Assembly (NCBI GenBank): GCA_043801445.1
Contig: JAZDMB010000030.1
Span: 62,001-126,000, forward strand
From: JAZDFP01 sp043801445
GTDB taxonomy: Bacteria; Planctomycetota; MHYJ01; JACQXL01
Length of the DNA stretch: 64,000 nucleotides
Direction: 5' to 3'
The notes under the pieces were generated by a model. The model worked only from the letters and a program-made list of their open reading frames with translations. It ran no database searches and was not told where the DNA came from. Shown here piece by piece: positions 50,739 through 59,975 of the stretch. Every line of letters begins with the position of its first letter. The first letter of the stretch is position 1. The translations under genes were made by a program, and so were the position numbers.

Positions 50739-51710
50739 ATGCAGCCAATATTAGTTTTTATAGAATCTACAGATAATCAATTAAAAAAAACATCACTAGA
50801 AACACTTTCTGAGGCTAAAAGACTCAATGAAATACTCAAGACGGAAATAGTAGGTTTTATTGTTGGTGATAATGTCAGTTCTTTAACTAATGAAATTGCA
50901 TCTTATGGGGCAAATAAGATAATTATAGCGGAAGGCGCTGATTCCACGAACTATATCCTGGCTAACTATACTAAAGCCATTCTGAGTGCAATAAATAAAA
51001 TTAATCCTATGGCCATATTACTTTCAGCTACGCCTGTGGGCAAGGATTTAGCCGCCAATATTGCTGCGGAATTGAAATCATCAGTAATTCAAGATAGTAT
51101 CTTTCTTTCCTACGAAAATGGTTCTTTCGTTGCCAAAAGACCAGTCTATGCTGGTAAGGCTATTATTACGGTTAAGTCACTGAAATCTCCGGCTATAATT
51201 ACACTTAGACCCAAAGTTTTTCCATTAGGTTTACCTAAAGACCAAACTGTTCAAATTGAAAAAATACAGGTTAATATTTCACCTGACGACCAACGTGTAA
51301 AACTGAAAGAAACTGTAATGAGTGGTCAGAAGAAGATAGAATTAACCGAGGCTGATATTATTGTGTCTGGTGGACGAGGCATGAAAGGAACGGAAAACTT
51401 CAAGATAATAGAAGAATTAGCGCAGACACTTAATGCAGCAGTTGGGGCATCAAGAGCTGCAGTTGATTCAGGCTGGAGGCCTCATACTGACCAGGTTGGC
51501 CAGACCGGCAAAACCGTTTGTCCAACACTTTATATTGCATGTGGTATTTCTGGTGCTATTCAGCATCTGGCTGGGATGTCATCATCAAAATGTATTGTTG
51601 CTATAAATAAAGACCCAGACGCACCTATTTTCAAAGTAGCTAATTATGGTGTAATAGGCGATTTGTTTGAAGTAGTGCCAGCACTATGCCATGAACTCAA
51701 GAAAAGTTAG
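50739..51710 (+). CDS. etfA: electron transfer flavoprotein, alpha subunit
   Basis: Partner of EtfB, binds FAD in its C-terminal half: VSGGRGMKGTENFKIIEELA, AVGASRAAVDSGWRPHTDQVGQTGKTV, LYIACGISGAIQHLAGMSSS and CIVAINKDPDAPIFKVANYGVIGD. At 323 residues it lacks the N-terminal ferredoxin domain of some bifurcating EtfA proteins. It starts 50 bases after etfB without a strong ribosome site, but the arrangement is conserved. dnaG follows 152 bases later. Confidence 0.95.
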   Translation: MQPILVFIESTDNQLKKTSLETLSEAKRLNEILKTEIVGFIVGDNVSSLTNEIASYGANKIIIAEGADSTNYILANYTKAILSAINKINPMAILLSATPVGKDLAANIAAELKSSVIQDSIFLSYENGSFVAKRPVYAGKAIITVKSLKSPAIITLRPKVFPLGLPKDQTVQIEKIQVNISPDDQRVKLKETVMSGQKKIELTEADIIVSGGRGMKGTENFKIIEELAQTLNAAVGASRAAVDSGWRPHTDQVGQTGKTVCPTLYIACGISGAIQHLAGMSSSKCIVAINKDPDAPIFKVANYGVIGDLFEVVPALCHELKKS

Positions 51711-51862
51711 TCCTGTAATTGCTGTTTGCAGCGGATAGGCTTTGCGGTAAAAAATATTACGATTTTTCTTGAAAAATATAAAATTGGTTGTAAAGTGAAT
51801 AGTTTTTAGTAAGTACATAATTTCTGAAAGGACAATAAGATATTTTTATAGATAGAGAGGTA

Positions 51863-53656
51863 ATGGACCATTTTATTCCCCATTCACAGATAGTTGAAAT
51901 TCAGAAAGCTATAGATATAGTCGAGTTGATTTCCGATTATATCCCGCTGAAAAAAACTGGGGCGAATTATCGAACACTTTGTCCATTCCATGAGGAAAAA
52001 ACCGCATCTTTTACAGTCAATCCGAATAAACAAATCTTTCACTGCTTTGGTTGCCACAAAGGCGGGAATGTTTTTTCATTTATCATGGCATACGAAAAAG
52101 TGGGGTTCCCCGAAGCCGTGAAAATGTTGGCTGAACGCAGCGGTATAAAATTAGCAACAGCTCAACCGCGGGATGACGTCACTCGTGAAAAAAGGGCGGA
52201 ATTCTTAAAAACAAATCGGTTAGTCACAAATTATTATCACCGCTGTTTATTGCAATCGCAAGAAGCCGATATAGCCAGAACTTATCTTGTTAAAAGAGGA
52301 TTCACACAAGCAATGATTTCTCGTTTTCTTTTAGGTTATGCACTTCCCGGGTGGAATAATTTAATCGATTATGCAAAGAATAATAATATATCATTGAAAT
52401 ATCTGGAAGAATTAGGGTTAATCCTGCCGCGTAAAGAAAAGAATGGTTATTATGACCGTTTCCGCAATCGTTTGATGTTTCCTATTTTTAATCCTCGCGG
52501 TGGGGTGGTAGGATTTGGGGGCAGAGTTCTTGATAATAGCGAGCCGGTTTATCTTAATTCACCGGAGAGTATTCTTTTTTATAAAGGCAAATCACTATAT
52601 GGGCTCAATTTTATTAAAGAATCATGTCAAAAGGAAGGTAAACTTTGCCTAGTGGAGGGATATACTGATGTAATTATGGCGCACCAATGCGGTTTTGAAT
52701 GGGTGGTCGGAACACTCGGAACGGCATTAACAACAGACCATATAAAATCTATCAGACGCTTTGTCAACAAGGTCATTATTGTCTATGACGCTGATGTGGC
52801 AGGTGAAACAGCATCGGCTCGTTCGTTAGATTTATTCCTGACTGAAGAGATGAATCTTTTTATTGCCCGTCTGCCTGATGGATTAGATCCTTATGATTGT
52901 CTCAGAAGCAAAGATGGTGCAAAGATATTCCAAAAGTGTCTTGATGATGCCGTAGACTTATTTACTTATAGACTTGATTTAATCCGTCGTAAATATGACC
53001 TTAATAATATAGAAGATAAAACCAAGGCAGTAGATGAAATTTCAGAAACAATTCATGCGATTCCTAATGTGGTAAAACGAAATTTATATATTAAGCAATT
53101 AAGCGAATCAATGAATATTTCCGAGGATATATTACGACACCGCTTTAAGATGATAGAGAAAAGAAATCCATCTAATTCTAAAACCAATTCAGCTTCTTCA
53201 TTTTTCAAACCCACTATCTCCTTACAGGATAAAGATGTTAAAGCAGGCGATGAGCTTATAGAATTAATGTTAATAAAGAATGAATTTATACCGATAATAA
53301 AAGATTCGCTTGAATTGGAAGATTATCCCACTTTAATCATTAGACAATTAGCCGAAAAAATATTCGAGAATTATGAGCAAGAAGGTCAGGTTAGCGTGGA
53401 AGGCATTTTAAACTATGTAGCGGATAATCTTGAATTATCAAGTGCAATTGTTAGAATCTCGCAGAAGGAATCTGTGATAGATTGCGACAAACATCTACCC
53501 GATTTATTGTTCTATATTAATAAGCGCCGGGGGCAAATGAGAGAAAATCCTCTTCTGAAACAACAACTTAAAGATGCCAACCTGAAAAGTGATGACAAAT
53601 CAATAAATCGGTTACTTAAAAAATTAGAGGAGATGAAAATAGCAGGTTCTAAATAA
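51863..53656 (+). CDS. dnaG: DNA primase
   Basis: Makes RNA primers at the replication fork. 597 residues. The N-terminal zinc finger is CPFHEEKTASFTVNPNKQIF followed by HCFGCHKGG (CHC2 type). The RNA polymerase domain has LMFPIFNPRGGVVGFGGRVL and YLNSPESILFYKGKSLYGL. The TOPRIM fold is LCLVEGYTDVIMAHQCGF, with the DxD motif in VIIVYDADVAGETA. The C-terminal part (from about 430) is the DnaB-interacting helical domain. It is followed 26 bases later by rpoD, the classic macromolecular-synthesis pair. Confidence 0.97.
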   Translation: MDHFIPHSQIVEIQKAIDIVELISDYIPLKKTGANYRTLCPFHEEKTASFTVNPNKQIFHCFGCHKGGNVFSFIMAYEKVGFPEAVKMLAERSGIKLATAQPRDDVTREKRAEFLKTNRLVTNYYHRCLLQSQEADIARTYLVKRGFTQAMISRFLLGYALPGWNNLIDYAKNNNISLKYLEELGLILPRKEKNGYYDRFRNRLMFPIFNPRGGVVGFGGRVLDNSEPVYLNSPESILFYKGKSLYGLNFIKESCQKEGKLCLVEGYTDVIMAHQCGFEWVVGTLGTALTTDHIKSIRRFVNKVIIVYDADVAGETASARSLDLFLTEEMNLFIARLPDGLDPYDCLRSKDGAKIFQKCLDDAVDLFTYRLDLIRRKYDLNNIEDKTKAVDEISETIHAIPNVVKRNLYIKQLSESMNISEDILRHRFKMIEKRNPSNSKTNSASSFFKPTISLQDKDVKAGDELIELMLIKNEFIPIIKDSLELEDYPTLIIRQLAEKIFENYEQEGQVSVEGILNYVADNLELSSAIVRISQKESVIDCDKHLPDLLFYINKRRGQMRENPLLKQQLKDANLKSDDKSINRLLKKLEEMKIAGSK

Positions 53657-53682
53657 GACCATTTATAAAATATAATCATATA

Positions 53683-55332
53683 ATGAAAAAATTAAGTAAA
53701 GCATTAAAACTGTTGGTGGAAGAAGGCAAACGGAAGGGTAAGCTGACATATGATGAAATCAATAAAGTTCTGCCGTCAGAAACAACCTTTCCCGAAGAAC
53801 TTGATAAGCTATTAGTTCTTCTGTCTGATTTAGGTATTGAATTGGTTGAGGAAGAAGCGACTGCCGAAACTCAAGAAACCGAGAAAGAAGAACGAGAGGG
53901 ACATGAGGAACAAGAAGAGCCGGAGTTGAAGCCGGAAGTAGAAAAGGAGAAATTAGACGACCCGGTCCGGATGTACCTCAAACAGATGGCGGAGATACCG
54001 TTACTTTCCCGCACCGATGAATTAATGCTGGCAAAAAAGATTGAACAAGCCCGTCATCGCTTCCGTGAGAAAGTGGAAGAATCACCCGTGGCGGTATTGG
54101 AATCCATTAATTTATTGGAAGATGTCCGTAATGGTAATATTGCTCTTGACCGTACTTTGCGAGGTGACAGTGAGATAGACTTAAGCAAACGCAAGATAAT
54201 CCGTCATTTACCCCGTATCATCAGTCAGCTCAAACGATTATTAAATAACAATAAAGACGATTATATAAATCTTACGACCAATAAGCTCACATCTAAAATT
54301 AGGGATAAAATTAAACGTAAAGTTGCATCCAGACAAAAGAAATGGATTGGTATTTTAGAATCTCTTAATATACAGGTGCGAAGAATCAAACCAATTGCCA
54401 ACCGCTTGAAAGACATTTATAAACAATGGAACCTGGCTGACAAAGAAATGTTATCTCTGCGGAAGAAACCAGCAAATCGTCTGAGACGAAAGGAATTAGA
54501 AAGTAAATTTTCAGATTTTAAATTACTTCTGATGGAAGAATTTTTGACTTTAAAGACCAGAGTAAAAGAACTTGAACGAAGGTATAATGAATATGAAAAA
54601 TATAAACGCAGACTTTCGGCGAGTAATTTGAGACTAGTAGTAAGTATTGCCAAGCAATATCGTAATCGTGGCATGGGCTTTTTGGATCTGGTCCAGGAAG
54701 GTAACACGGGTTTAATGCGGGCCGTTGAAAAATACGACTACACACGCGGATATCGGTTTTCGACTTATGCAACCTGCTGGATTCGACAGGCGATTACTAG
54801 GGCTATTGCAGACCAATCACGGACCATAAGAATACCGGTTCATATGGTCGAAACCATGAGAAGGCTTAAGTCAGCTGCCAAAGAAATCATGCAGGACAAA
54901 GGAAGGAAACCGGCAATTGAAGAAATTGCCATACTCTCTGATGTGCCACTTGATGAGGCAAAAAGAATTTATCGGATAATCAGACAGCCGGTTTCTATCG
55001 ACCGCCCCGTTAAAAGCGGAGAAGACGCAGAATTCAGCGATTTTATTGAGGATACCTCCGTTCAATCACCGGTTAAGCTTGCGACACATGAAATGCTCAG
55101 GGAAAAACTTAGAATAGTTCTTCATTCTTTACCTTTCCGCGAACGAGAAATTGTCAAGCTCAGATACGGCATCGGTGCCGGCTATTCATATACTCTGGAA
55201 GAAATCGGTAAAATATTTAAAATTACCAGGGAAAGAGTCAGACAGATTGAAGAAAAAGCTCTGAAAAAATTAAGACATCCCACAAAAATCAGAAAACTAG
55301 AAAGTTTTATGGAAGGGGTTAAGAAAATTTAA
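53683..55332 (+). CDS. rpoD: primary sigma factor RpoD
   Basis: Principal sigma-70 factor. 549 residues. An N-terminal region 1.1-like segment (LKLLVEEGKRKGKLTYDEIN) is followed by an acidic stretch (AETQETEKEEREGHEEQEEP) and region 1.2 (DDPVRMYLKQMAEIPLLSRT). A helical non-conserved region of about 190 residues comes next, then region 2 (NLRLVVSIAKQYRNRGMGFL, YRFSTYATCWIRQAITRAIA), region 3 (RIPVHMVETMRRLKSAAKEI) and region 4.2 (YTLEEIGKIFKITRERVRQI). The intact regions 2.4 and 4.2 fit the TTGACA/TATAAT-like promoters noted throughout this window. Confidence 0.97.
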   Translation: MKKLSKALKLLVEEGKRKGKLTYDEINKVLPSETTFPEELDKLLVLLSDLGIELVEEEATAETQETEKEEREGHEEQEEPELKPEVEKEKLDDPVRMYLKQMAEIPLLSRTDELMLAKKIEQARHRFREKVEESPVAVLESINLLEDVRNGNIALDRTLRGDSEIDLSKRKIIRHLPRIISQLKRLLNNNKDDYINLTTNKLTSKIRDKIKRKVASRQKKWIGILESLNIQVRRIKPIANRLKDIYKQWNLADKEMLSLRKKPANRLRRKELESKFSDFKLLLMEEFLTLKTRVKELERRYNEYEKYKRRLSASNLRLVVSIAKQYRNRGMGFLDLVQEGNTGLMRAVEKYDYTRGYRFSTYATCWIRQAITRAIADQSRTIRIPVHMVETMRRLKSAAKEIMQDKGRKPAIEEIAILSDVPLDEAKRIYRIIRQPVSIDRPVKSGEDAEFSDFIEDTSVQSPVKLATHEMLREKLRIVLHSLPFREREIVKLRYGIGAGYSYTLEEIGKIFKITRERVRQIEEKALKKLRHPTKIRKLESFMEGVKKI

Positions 55333-56070
55333 ATGAACAATCAAATTATTGAAAGACTCAAGGAACTGCAGGAAATCGATCTGAAAATAAATCGGCTGAA
55401 TAAAATATGCGTTGAAAAATCGGATTCGATTGATGGAAAGCGGGAAGACATCAGAACGTTACAGCAAATAATCAAAGAGAAAAAGGATAAGGCCAAACAA
55501 TTAAAAATAGAAATAGACAAAAAGGATTTGGACCTGAAGTGCAATGAGGAAAAGGCTAATAAATTAACTATCCAGTTAAACACGGTTCGCACCAATAAAG
55601 AATACTCGATTATTACCAATGAAATCAAAGCAGTCAAGGCCGATAATGATGTGATAGAGGATGTCCTTTTGAATTTCTTCAACCAGAATGATATGATACA
55701 AAAAGACATTAAAGAATTGGAAACCAAAATAAAAGAAAAGAATGATGAGATAAATGCCTTGACGGCTGTGATTAATGATGAAATCAGCCAGATTAAAAAG
55801 GAAATAGATAATAATTGCCAAATCCGCAACAAGAATTCGGAAGAAATAGACAGTGAAGCATTGAATAAATATGAAAAAATCATGAATAGCAAACCGGATT
55901 TAACTGCGTTAGCCAAAGTAGTTGATTTTACCTGCGGGAGTTGTTATATGGATGTACCCCGGCAGCAGGTTAATGAAATCCTGCGTGGTAAACAACTGAT
56001 TTGCTGTAAGTCATGCTCACGAATTCTTTACCTTGATATTACTAATGGACTGCAGGAAAATAATGATTGA
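55333..56070 (+). CDS. coiled-coil protein with C-terminal C4 zinc ribbon
   Basis: 245 residues starting directly after the rpoD stop. Residues 1-180 are long coiled-coil helices (LKELQEIDLKINRLNKICVE, KAKQLKIEIDKKDLDLKCNE, IKELETKIKEKNDEINALTA). The C-terminal 50 residues form the zinc ribbon CGSCYMDVPRQQVNEIL...LICCKSCSRILYL with CxxC pairs. This is the DUF164/C4-type family often encoded near dnaG-rpoD; its function is not well defined, although RNA or nucleic-acid association has been suggested. Tight spacing indicates the same transcript as rpoD. Confidence 0.88.
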   Translation: MNNQIIERLKELQEIDLKINRLNKICVEKSDSIDGKREDIRTLQQIIKEKKDKAKQLKIEIDKKDLDLKCNEEKANKLTIQLNTVRTNKEYSIITNEIKAVKADNDVIEDVLLNFFNQNDMIQKDIKELETKIKEKNDEINALTAVINDEISQIKKEIDNNCQIRNKNSEEIDSEALNKYEKIMNSKPDLTALAKVVDFTCGSCYMDVPRQQVNEILRGKQLICCKSCSRILYLDITNGLQENND

Positions 56071-56112
56071 ACTATGCCACATTATTTAATCGCTTCTGCA
56101 TAGTTAACTAAA

Positions 56113-57423
56113 ATGGTAAAATTTTCTAACATTTTCAAATTATGGAACGTGGCCAAAGAAGAGGATGCAACAAAAGATAAACAGGCAGAAAAGTCGCCTG
56201 ATAGCAACCTGAAAATTCCGGCTGTCTCTCAGACCCGGGAAATGGAAATCAAAAACGATTCACCGGGTAAAAACATTCCTCAGAAATCAATAGAATCCAT
56301 CAAGTATTCGGATATGACGCAAACATCAGCGTCGTCTCAAAAATCTCAAAATGAAGGTGCTGCTGTGAAAAGCGGTATTGAAACTCCGGCGTTCAAAGAT
56401 ATTACGGCCGCCAAACTAAAAGAACCTGAAAACACAAACATCGCTTTTAAAAGAGAAGTGGTTACTTCTAATAAACCTGAGCAGCTTGATTCGGAAAAAC
56501 CAAAGGAACAAGATAGTAAAAGTATGGCGGATGCTTTGTTGCTTTATGATAAATTATATACAATGAATCAATACACGCTTAATGTGATTAATAATAAGCT
56601 TCCGCTGACTTATATCAACATCAAGGAAATTGCACAGCTTCTTAAAGAAATAGTTGCTTCAATTCAGAATAATCCGGCTTTTATAGATTTAACTTATCGG
56701 GAATCAAAAGAAACCTATCTTGTTTCACACCAGGTTAATGTTACGTTAATATCAATGGTTATCGGATTTGAACTAGGTTATGACCGTATGCGTTTAGAAG
56801 ATTTAAGCCTGGCTGCCTTTTTCCATGATATCGGTATGCAGGAATTACTTTTCCTGGTTGAGAAAAAGGAAAAATTATCTGAATCCGAATATGAACGCGT
56901 TCGCAATCATATCGGAATCGGCATTAAGATTCTTCAGCAAATTCCTGAACTTCCATCTTTTGTAATAGACGTATGCTCCCAGCATCATGAACGCCTCGGC
57001 GGGTCGGGTCATCTCAGCTTAGAAGAAAGCATTATCCATGAACATGCCCAGATTATCGGATTGGTTGACACCTTTGAATCATTAACACATAATCGCTCGT
57101 ACCGGACGGCTAAGACGGTTCAGAATACATTAAGAGAATTGACTCAAATGACAGATACTGATTTCCCAAAAAAAGCGCTTAAAATATTGATTAGGAAAAT
57201 CGGTATATATCCGGTCGGCACATTTGTCTTGCTTAATACCCAGGAAGTTGCCGAAGTCATCAAAATTAACGAAAAATTCCCTTTAAGACCACTCGTCAAA
57301 ATAGTTTACCAATCAGGTGATAAATTGATTTCATCAAAGACTCTTGATTTACTGGCTAATCAAACTTTCTATATTACTGCCACCTTGACCAAAAAGGAAG
57401 CATTATCCCAAAGCCGTAACTGA
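56113..57423 (+). CDS. HD-domain protein (degenerate HD-GYP type)
   Basis: 436 residues. The first 140 are low-complexity and hydrophilic. The rest is an HD-GYP-like phosphohydrolase fold: VSHQVNVTLISMVIGFELGY, LEDLSLAAFFHDIGMQELLF (metal His-Asp), RVRNHIGIGIKILQQIP and CSQHHERLGGSGHLSLEESI. In true c-di-GMP phosphodiesterases the last motif reads HHERxDGxGYP; here it is GGSGHL, so the GYP signature is lost while the His/Asp ligands stay. YRTAKTVQNTLRELTQ and the C-terminal beta part (YPVGTFVLLNTQEVAEVIKI) are standard. Activity on c-di-GMP is therefore uncertain; a sensing role is possible. Confidence 0.85.
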   Translation: MVKFSNIFKLWNVAKEEDATKDKQAEKSPDSNLKIPAVSQTREMEIKNDSPGKNIPQKSIESIKYSDMTQTSASSQKSQNEGAAVKSGIETPAFKDITAAKLKEPENTNIAFKREVVTSNKPEQLDSEKPKEQDSKSMADALLLYDKLYTMNQYTLNVINNKLPLTYINIKEIAQLLKEIVASIQNNPAFIDLTYRESKETYLVSHQVNVTLISMVIGFELGYDRMRLEDLSLAAFFHDIGMQELLFLVEKKEKLSESEYERVRNHIGIGIKILQQIPELPSFVIDVCSQHHERLGGSGHLSLEESIIHEHAQIIGLVDTFESLTHNRSYRTAKTVQNTLRELTQMTDTDFPKKALKILIRKIGIYPVGTFVLLNTQEVAEVIKINEKFPLRPLVKIVYQSGDKLISSKTLDLLANQTFYITATLTKKEALSQSRN

Positions 57424-57443
57424 GAAACTATAATTTATTCATA

Positions 57444-58064
57444 ATGGAAAAAGTTTTAGTAGTTGAACGTGATAAATTGTTGAGTGGTAAACCATTTTTG
57501 CACGGGTTCCACAATCAGAATTTAGATGAATTATTAGCCAATATTCACCGCTTTAGCTATTTTGTAGACCGTCCTGATGCCGAAAATAATCCGGCACTCA
57601 AACAGATAATACCATACCTTTTGATTTCACATAAAAACAGCACAGCTGATGAGTATAAATTGTTCCTGGTTCAGCGTCTGGCTACCCAGACCGAAAAACG
57701 ATTGCATAATAAATATTCTATCGGAATCGGAGGACATATTAATCCGGTTACTGCGAAAGACGATTCACCGGCAGAAGATATCATCAAAAGCGGATTGGAA
57801 CGTGAACTGCACGAGGAACTTGAAGTTTCCACTCCGTACCAATACAAACTGGTGGGTTATCTTAATGACGATACTAATTCAGTAGGGCAGGTGCATTTCG
57901 GATTGGTCTTTCAGGTTATGGTCAACGAGGAAAATGGCGTTAAGGTGGCTGAAAAGGATTTGATGGTCGGAAAGTTTGTAAGCATCAAGGAGATTGAAAA
58001 ACAATTCTCATTATTGGAATCATGGTCGCAGATAGTCTACAGCAACTTCGTAAAACATTTATAG
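57444..58064 (+). CDS. Nudix-fold hydrolase-like protein
   Basis: 206 residues. The Nudix box is recognisable but expanded: IGIGGHINPVTAKD...IIKSGLERELHEELEVSTPY, where the ELHEEL segment supplies the metal-binding Glu residues. The N-terminal 60 residues (VVERDKLLSGKPFLHGFHNQ ... RFSYFVDRPDAENNPALKQI) belong to a subfamily found with this domain in several bacteria. Substrate unknown; a nucleoside-diphosphate derivative is expected from the family. It begins 20 bases after the HD-domain gene, which suggests one unit. Confidence 0.85.
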   Translation: MEKVLVVERDKLLSGKPFLHGFHNQNLDELLANIHRFSYFVDRPDAENNPALKQIIPYLLISHKNSTADEYKLFLVQRLATQTEKRLHNKYSIGIGGHINPVTAKDDSPAEDIIKSGLERELHEELEVSTPYQYKLVGYLNDDTNSVGQVHFGLVFQVMVNEENGVKVAEKDLMVGKFVSIKEIEKQFSLLESWSQIVYSNFVKHL

Positions 58065-58211
58065 TGCCGATTTATTCACGCAACACCCCAAACCGTGCCA
58101 GCCAATACTTATTATTTTGGTGGCCAAAAAAGTGATTAGTAATTACAAACCCATCATAAATCTATAACGATGTGAACATTAAAGAAGCAATTCTGTCAGT
58201 GATAGGCTGGG

Positions 58212-59813
58212 TTAAATCAGCAAGCTGATTCCTTCCATTTCCGAAGGTTTTTCTATGCCGAGAATTCCCAGCATAGTCGGCGCAATATCGCATAATCTCC
58301 CATTCATTTTGAGTTTGCGATTCTTGAATTTCTCTCCAACCAGAGTAAAGGGAACTACATTAGTGGTATGATAAGTATGCGGCTGGTTATTATTTTTATA
58401 ATCTATCATCTCTTCGGCATTGCCGTGGTCTGCAGTAATGATAACAACGCCTTTTTTTCTTAATACCGCATCGACTATTCTGCCGACTCCGCCGTCAACA
58501 GTCTCGACTGCCTTGATAGCAGCATTTATAATACCGGTATGTCCGACCATATCACAATTGGCATAATTCATAATAATTACCTGATGGGCATTATTTTCAA
58601 TATCTTTTAAGACCTCGCGGGTAACCTCAGGAGCATTCATTTCCGGTTGCATATCATAGGTCGGCACTTTGGGTGAAGGGATGAGTTTTCGGTCCTCGTA
58701 TGGGAATGGAGTCTCTTCACCGCCATTAAAAAAATAGGTGACGTGGGCATATTTTTCCGTTTCGGCAATACGAAGTTGCGTTATCTGCTTCTCAGACAGG
58801 ATAGCGCTCAGAATGTTTTTAAGGCTAACCGGTTTAAAGGCAACAGGCAGAGTAAAATGCTCGTCATACTGGGTCATTGTGGTATATAAAACCTGCGGGA
58901 ATGTTTTACGCTTGAATTCATTGAAATCAGGTTCGGTCAGTGTCCGGGCAATCTCTCTGGCGCGGTCAGCCCGGAAATTAAAGAATATCACCGAGTCTTT
59001 GTCTTTGATTGAGCCGATGGCAAGATTATTCTCGGTAATGACGATAGGTTTGATGAATTCATCGGTCTCGCCTTTTTGATACGCATCTTTTATGGCTTCG
59101 ATTACTGATGTTCGTTTTACGCCTTCTCCCAGCGTAAGTGAATGATAAGCCTTTTCCACGCGTTCCCATCGTTTATCGCGGTCCATTAAATAATAACGGC
59201 CACAAATCGTGGCTATCTTTCCTACGCCGAGCAAATTCATTTTATTGAGTAGTTTTTCAATATGATTGACTCCACTATCAGGCGGCGTATCGCGTCCATC
59301 CGTAACGACGTGGAAAAAGAGATTGCTCCGGTTAAATCCGTTCTTTTTAGCCATTTCCAAAAGGGCGAAATAGTGATTTTCAGAACTATGCACGCCGCCA
59401 TCAGAAACAAGCCCGATTAAGTGGAGGTTGGTTTGATTACGGCGGGCATAGGTCATTGCATTGACGAGTTCGGGGTTGGCAAAAAATGAGCCGTCTTTGA
59501 TAGTGTTATCAATCCGGGTAATTTCCTGCCAGACCACGCGTCCTGCGCCGATATTGAGATGTCCGACTTCAGAATTGCCCATTAAACCGGCCGGCAATCC
59601 GACGGCATTACCCGAACATTCAAGTTCGGTATATGGATATTCCTTCTCTAAACTGGTTAAGTTAGGAGTGCGCGCCAGTTTTATGGCATTACCTTCTTTA
59701 CGCTCCGATGTCCCGCCTTGGCGGGAATATGGAGCGTCCCGTATCGAAGCATCGGGACGCTTGTTCACACCCCAGCCGTCCATTATGATTAATACAAATA
59801 AAGGAATTTCCAT
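58212..59813 (-). CDS. gpmI: 2,3-bisphosphoglycerate-independent phosphoglycerate mutase
   Basis: Manganese-dependent glycolytic enzyme interconverting 2- and 3-phosphoglycerate. 533 residues. VLIIMDGWGVNKR starts with the metal-binding Asp, the catalytic Ser is in LPAGLMGNSEVGHLNIGAGR, and further ligands are in VTDGRDTPPDSGVNHIE, NYANCDMVGHTGIINAAIKA and ITADHGNAEEMID. Between MDGWGVN and EGNAIKLARTPNL other GpmI proteins have 3-6 residues; here about 20 extra (RPDASIRDAPYSRQGGTSER) are encoded by a palindromic element (59701-59760). Removing them gives the normal ~512. The insert lies next to the active-site entrance strand but the frame and all ligands are kept. Confidence 0.96.
   Translation of the reverse strand: MEIPLFVLIIMDGWGVNKRPDASIRDAPYSRQGGTSERKEGNAIKLARTPNLTSLEKEYPYTELECSGNAVGLPAGLMGNSEVGHLNIGAGRVVWQEITRIDNTIKDGSFFANPELVNAMTYARRNQTNLHLIGLVSDGGVHSSENHYFALLEMAKKNGFNRSNLFFHVVTDGRDTPPDSGVNHIEKLLNKMNLLGVGKIATICGRYYLMDRDKRWERVEKAYHSLTLGEGVKRTSVIEAIKDAYQKGETDEFIKPIVITENNLAIGSIKDKDSVIFFNFRADRAREIARTLTEPDFNEFKRKTFPQVLYTTMTQYDEHFTLPVAFKPVSLKNILSAILSEKQITQLRIAETEKYAHVTYFFNGGEETPFPYEDRKLIPSPKVPTYDMQPEMNAPEVTREVLKDIENNAHQVIIMNYANCDMVGHTGIINAAIKAVETVDGGVGRIVDAVLRKKGVVIITADHGNAEEMIDYKNNNQPHTYHTTNVVPFTLVGEKFKNRKLKMNGRLCDIAPTMLGILGIEKPSEMEGISLLI
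59701..59760. repeat. palindromic element in frame inside gpmI, shared with preA
   Basis: CGCTCCGATG, then the palindrome TCCCGCCTTGGCGGGA (59711-59726), then GGAGCGTCCCGTATCGAAGC (59731-59750) continuing ATCGGGACG. The last 29 bases match the reverse complement of preA 15018-15048 except for two single-base gaps. The TCCCGCCTTGGCGGGA block appears to be a second element nested in it. Confidence 0.85.
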
Positions 59814-59881
59814 ATATGTTTTTCAACATTTTATACTAAAGATAAATTAACTTAGCAAGAAGAAAGAGAAAGATATGACAA

Positions 59882-59903
59882 TTAATCTGTGTAATCTGTG
59901 GCT
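59882..59903 (+). repeat. dispersed AATCTGTGTAATCTGTGGCT repeat
   Basis: Third exact copy of the 22-mer at 14721 and 21725. It lies upstream of the pseudo-receiver gene. Confidence 0.7.
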
Positions 59904-59975
59904 CAAGTTTAGCTCCTAAAAAGCCGATAAATACTTAACATCACTAATATATAATTCTTCAACAAGGAGTATGTT

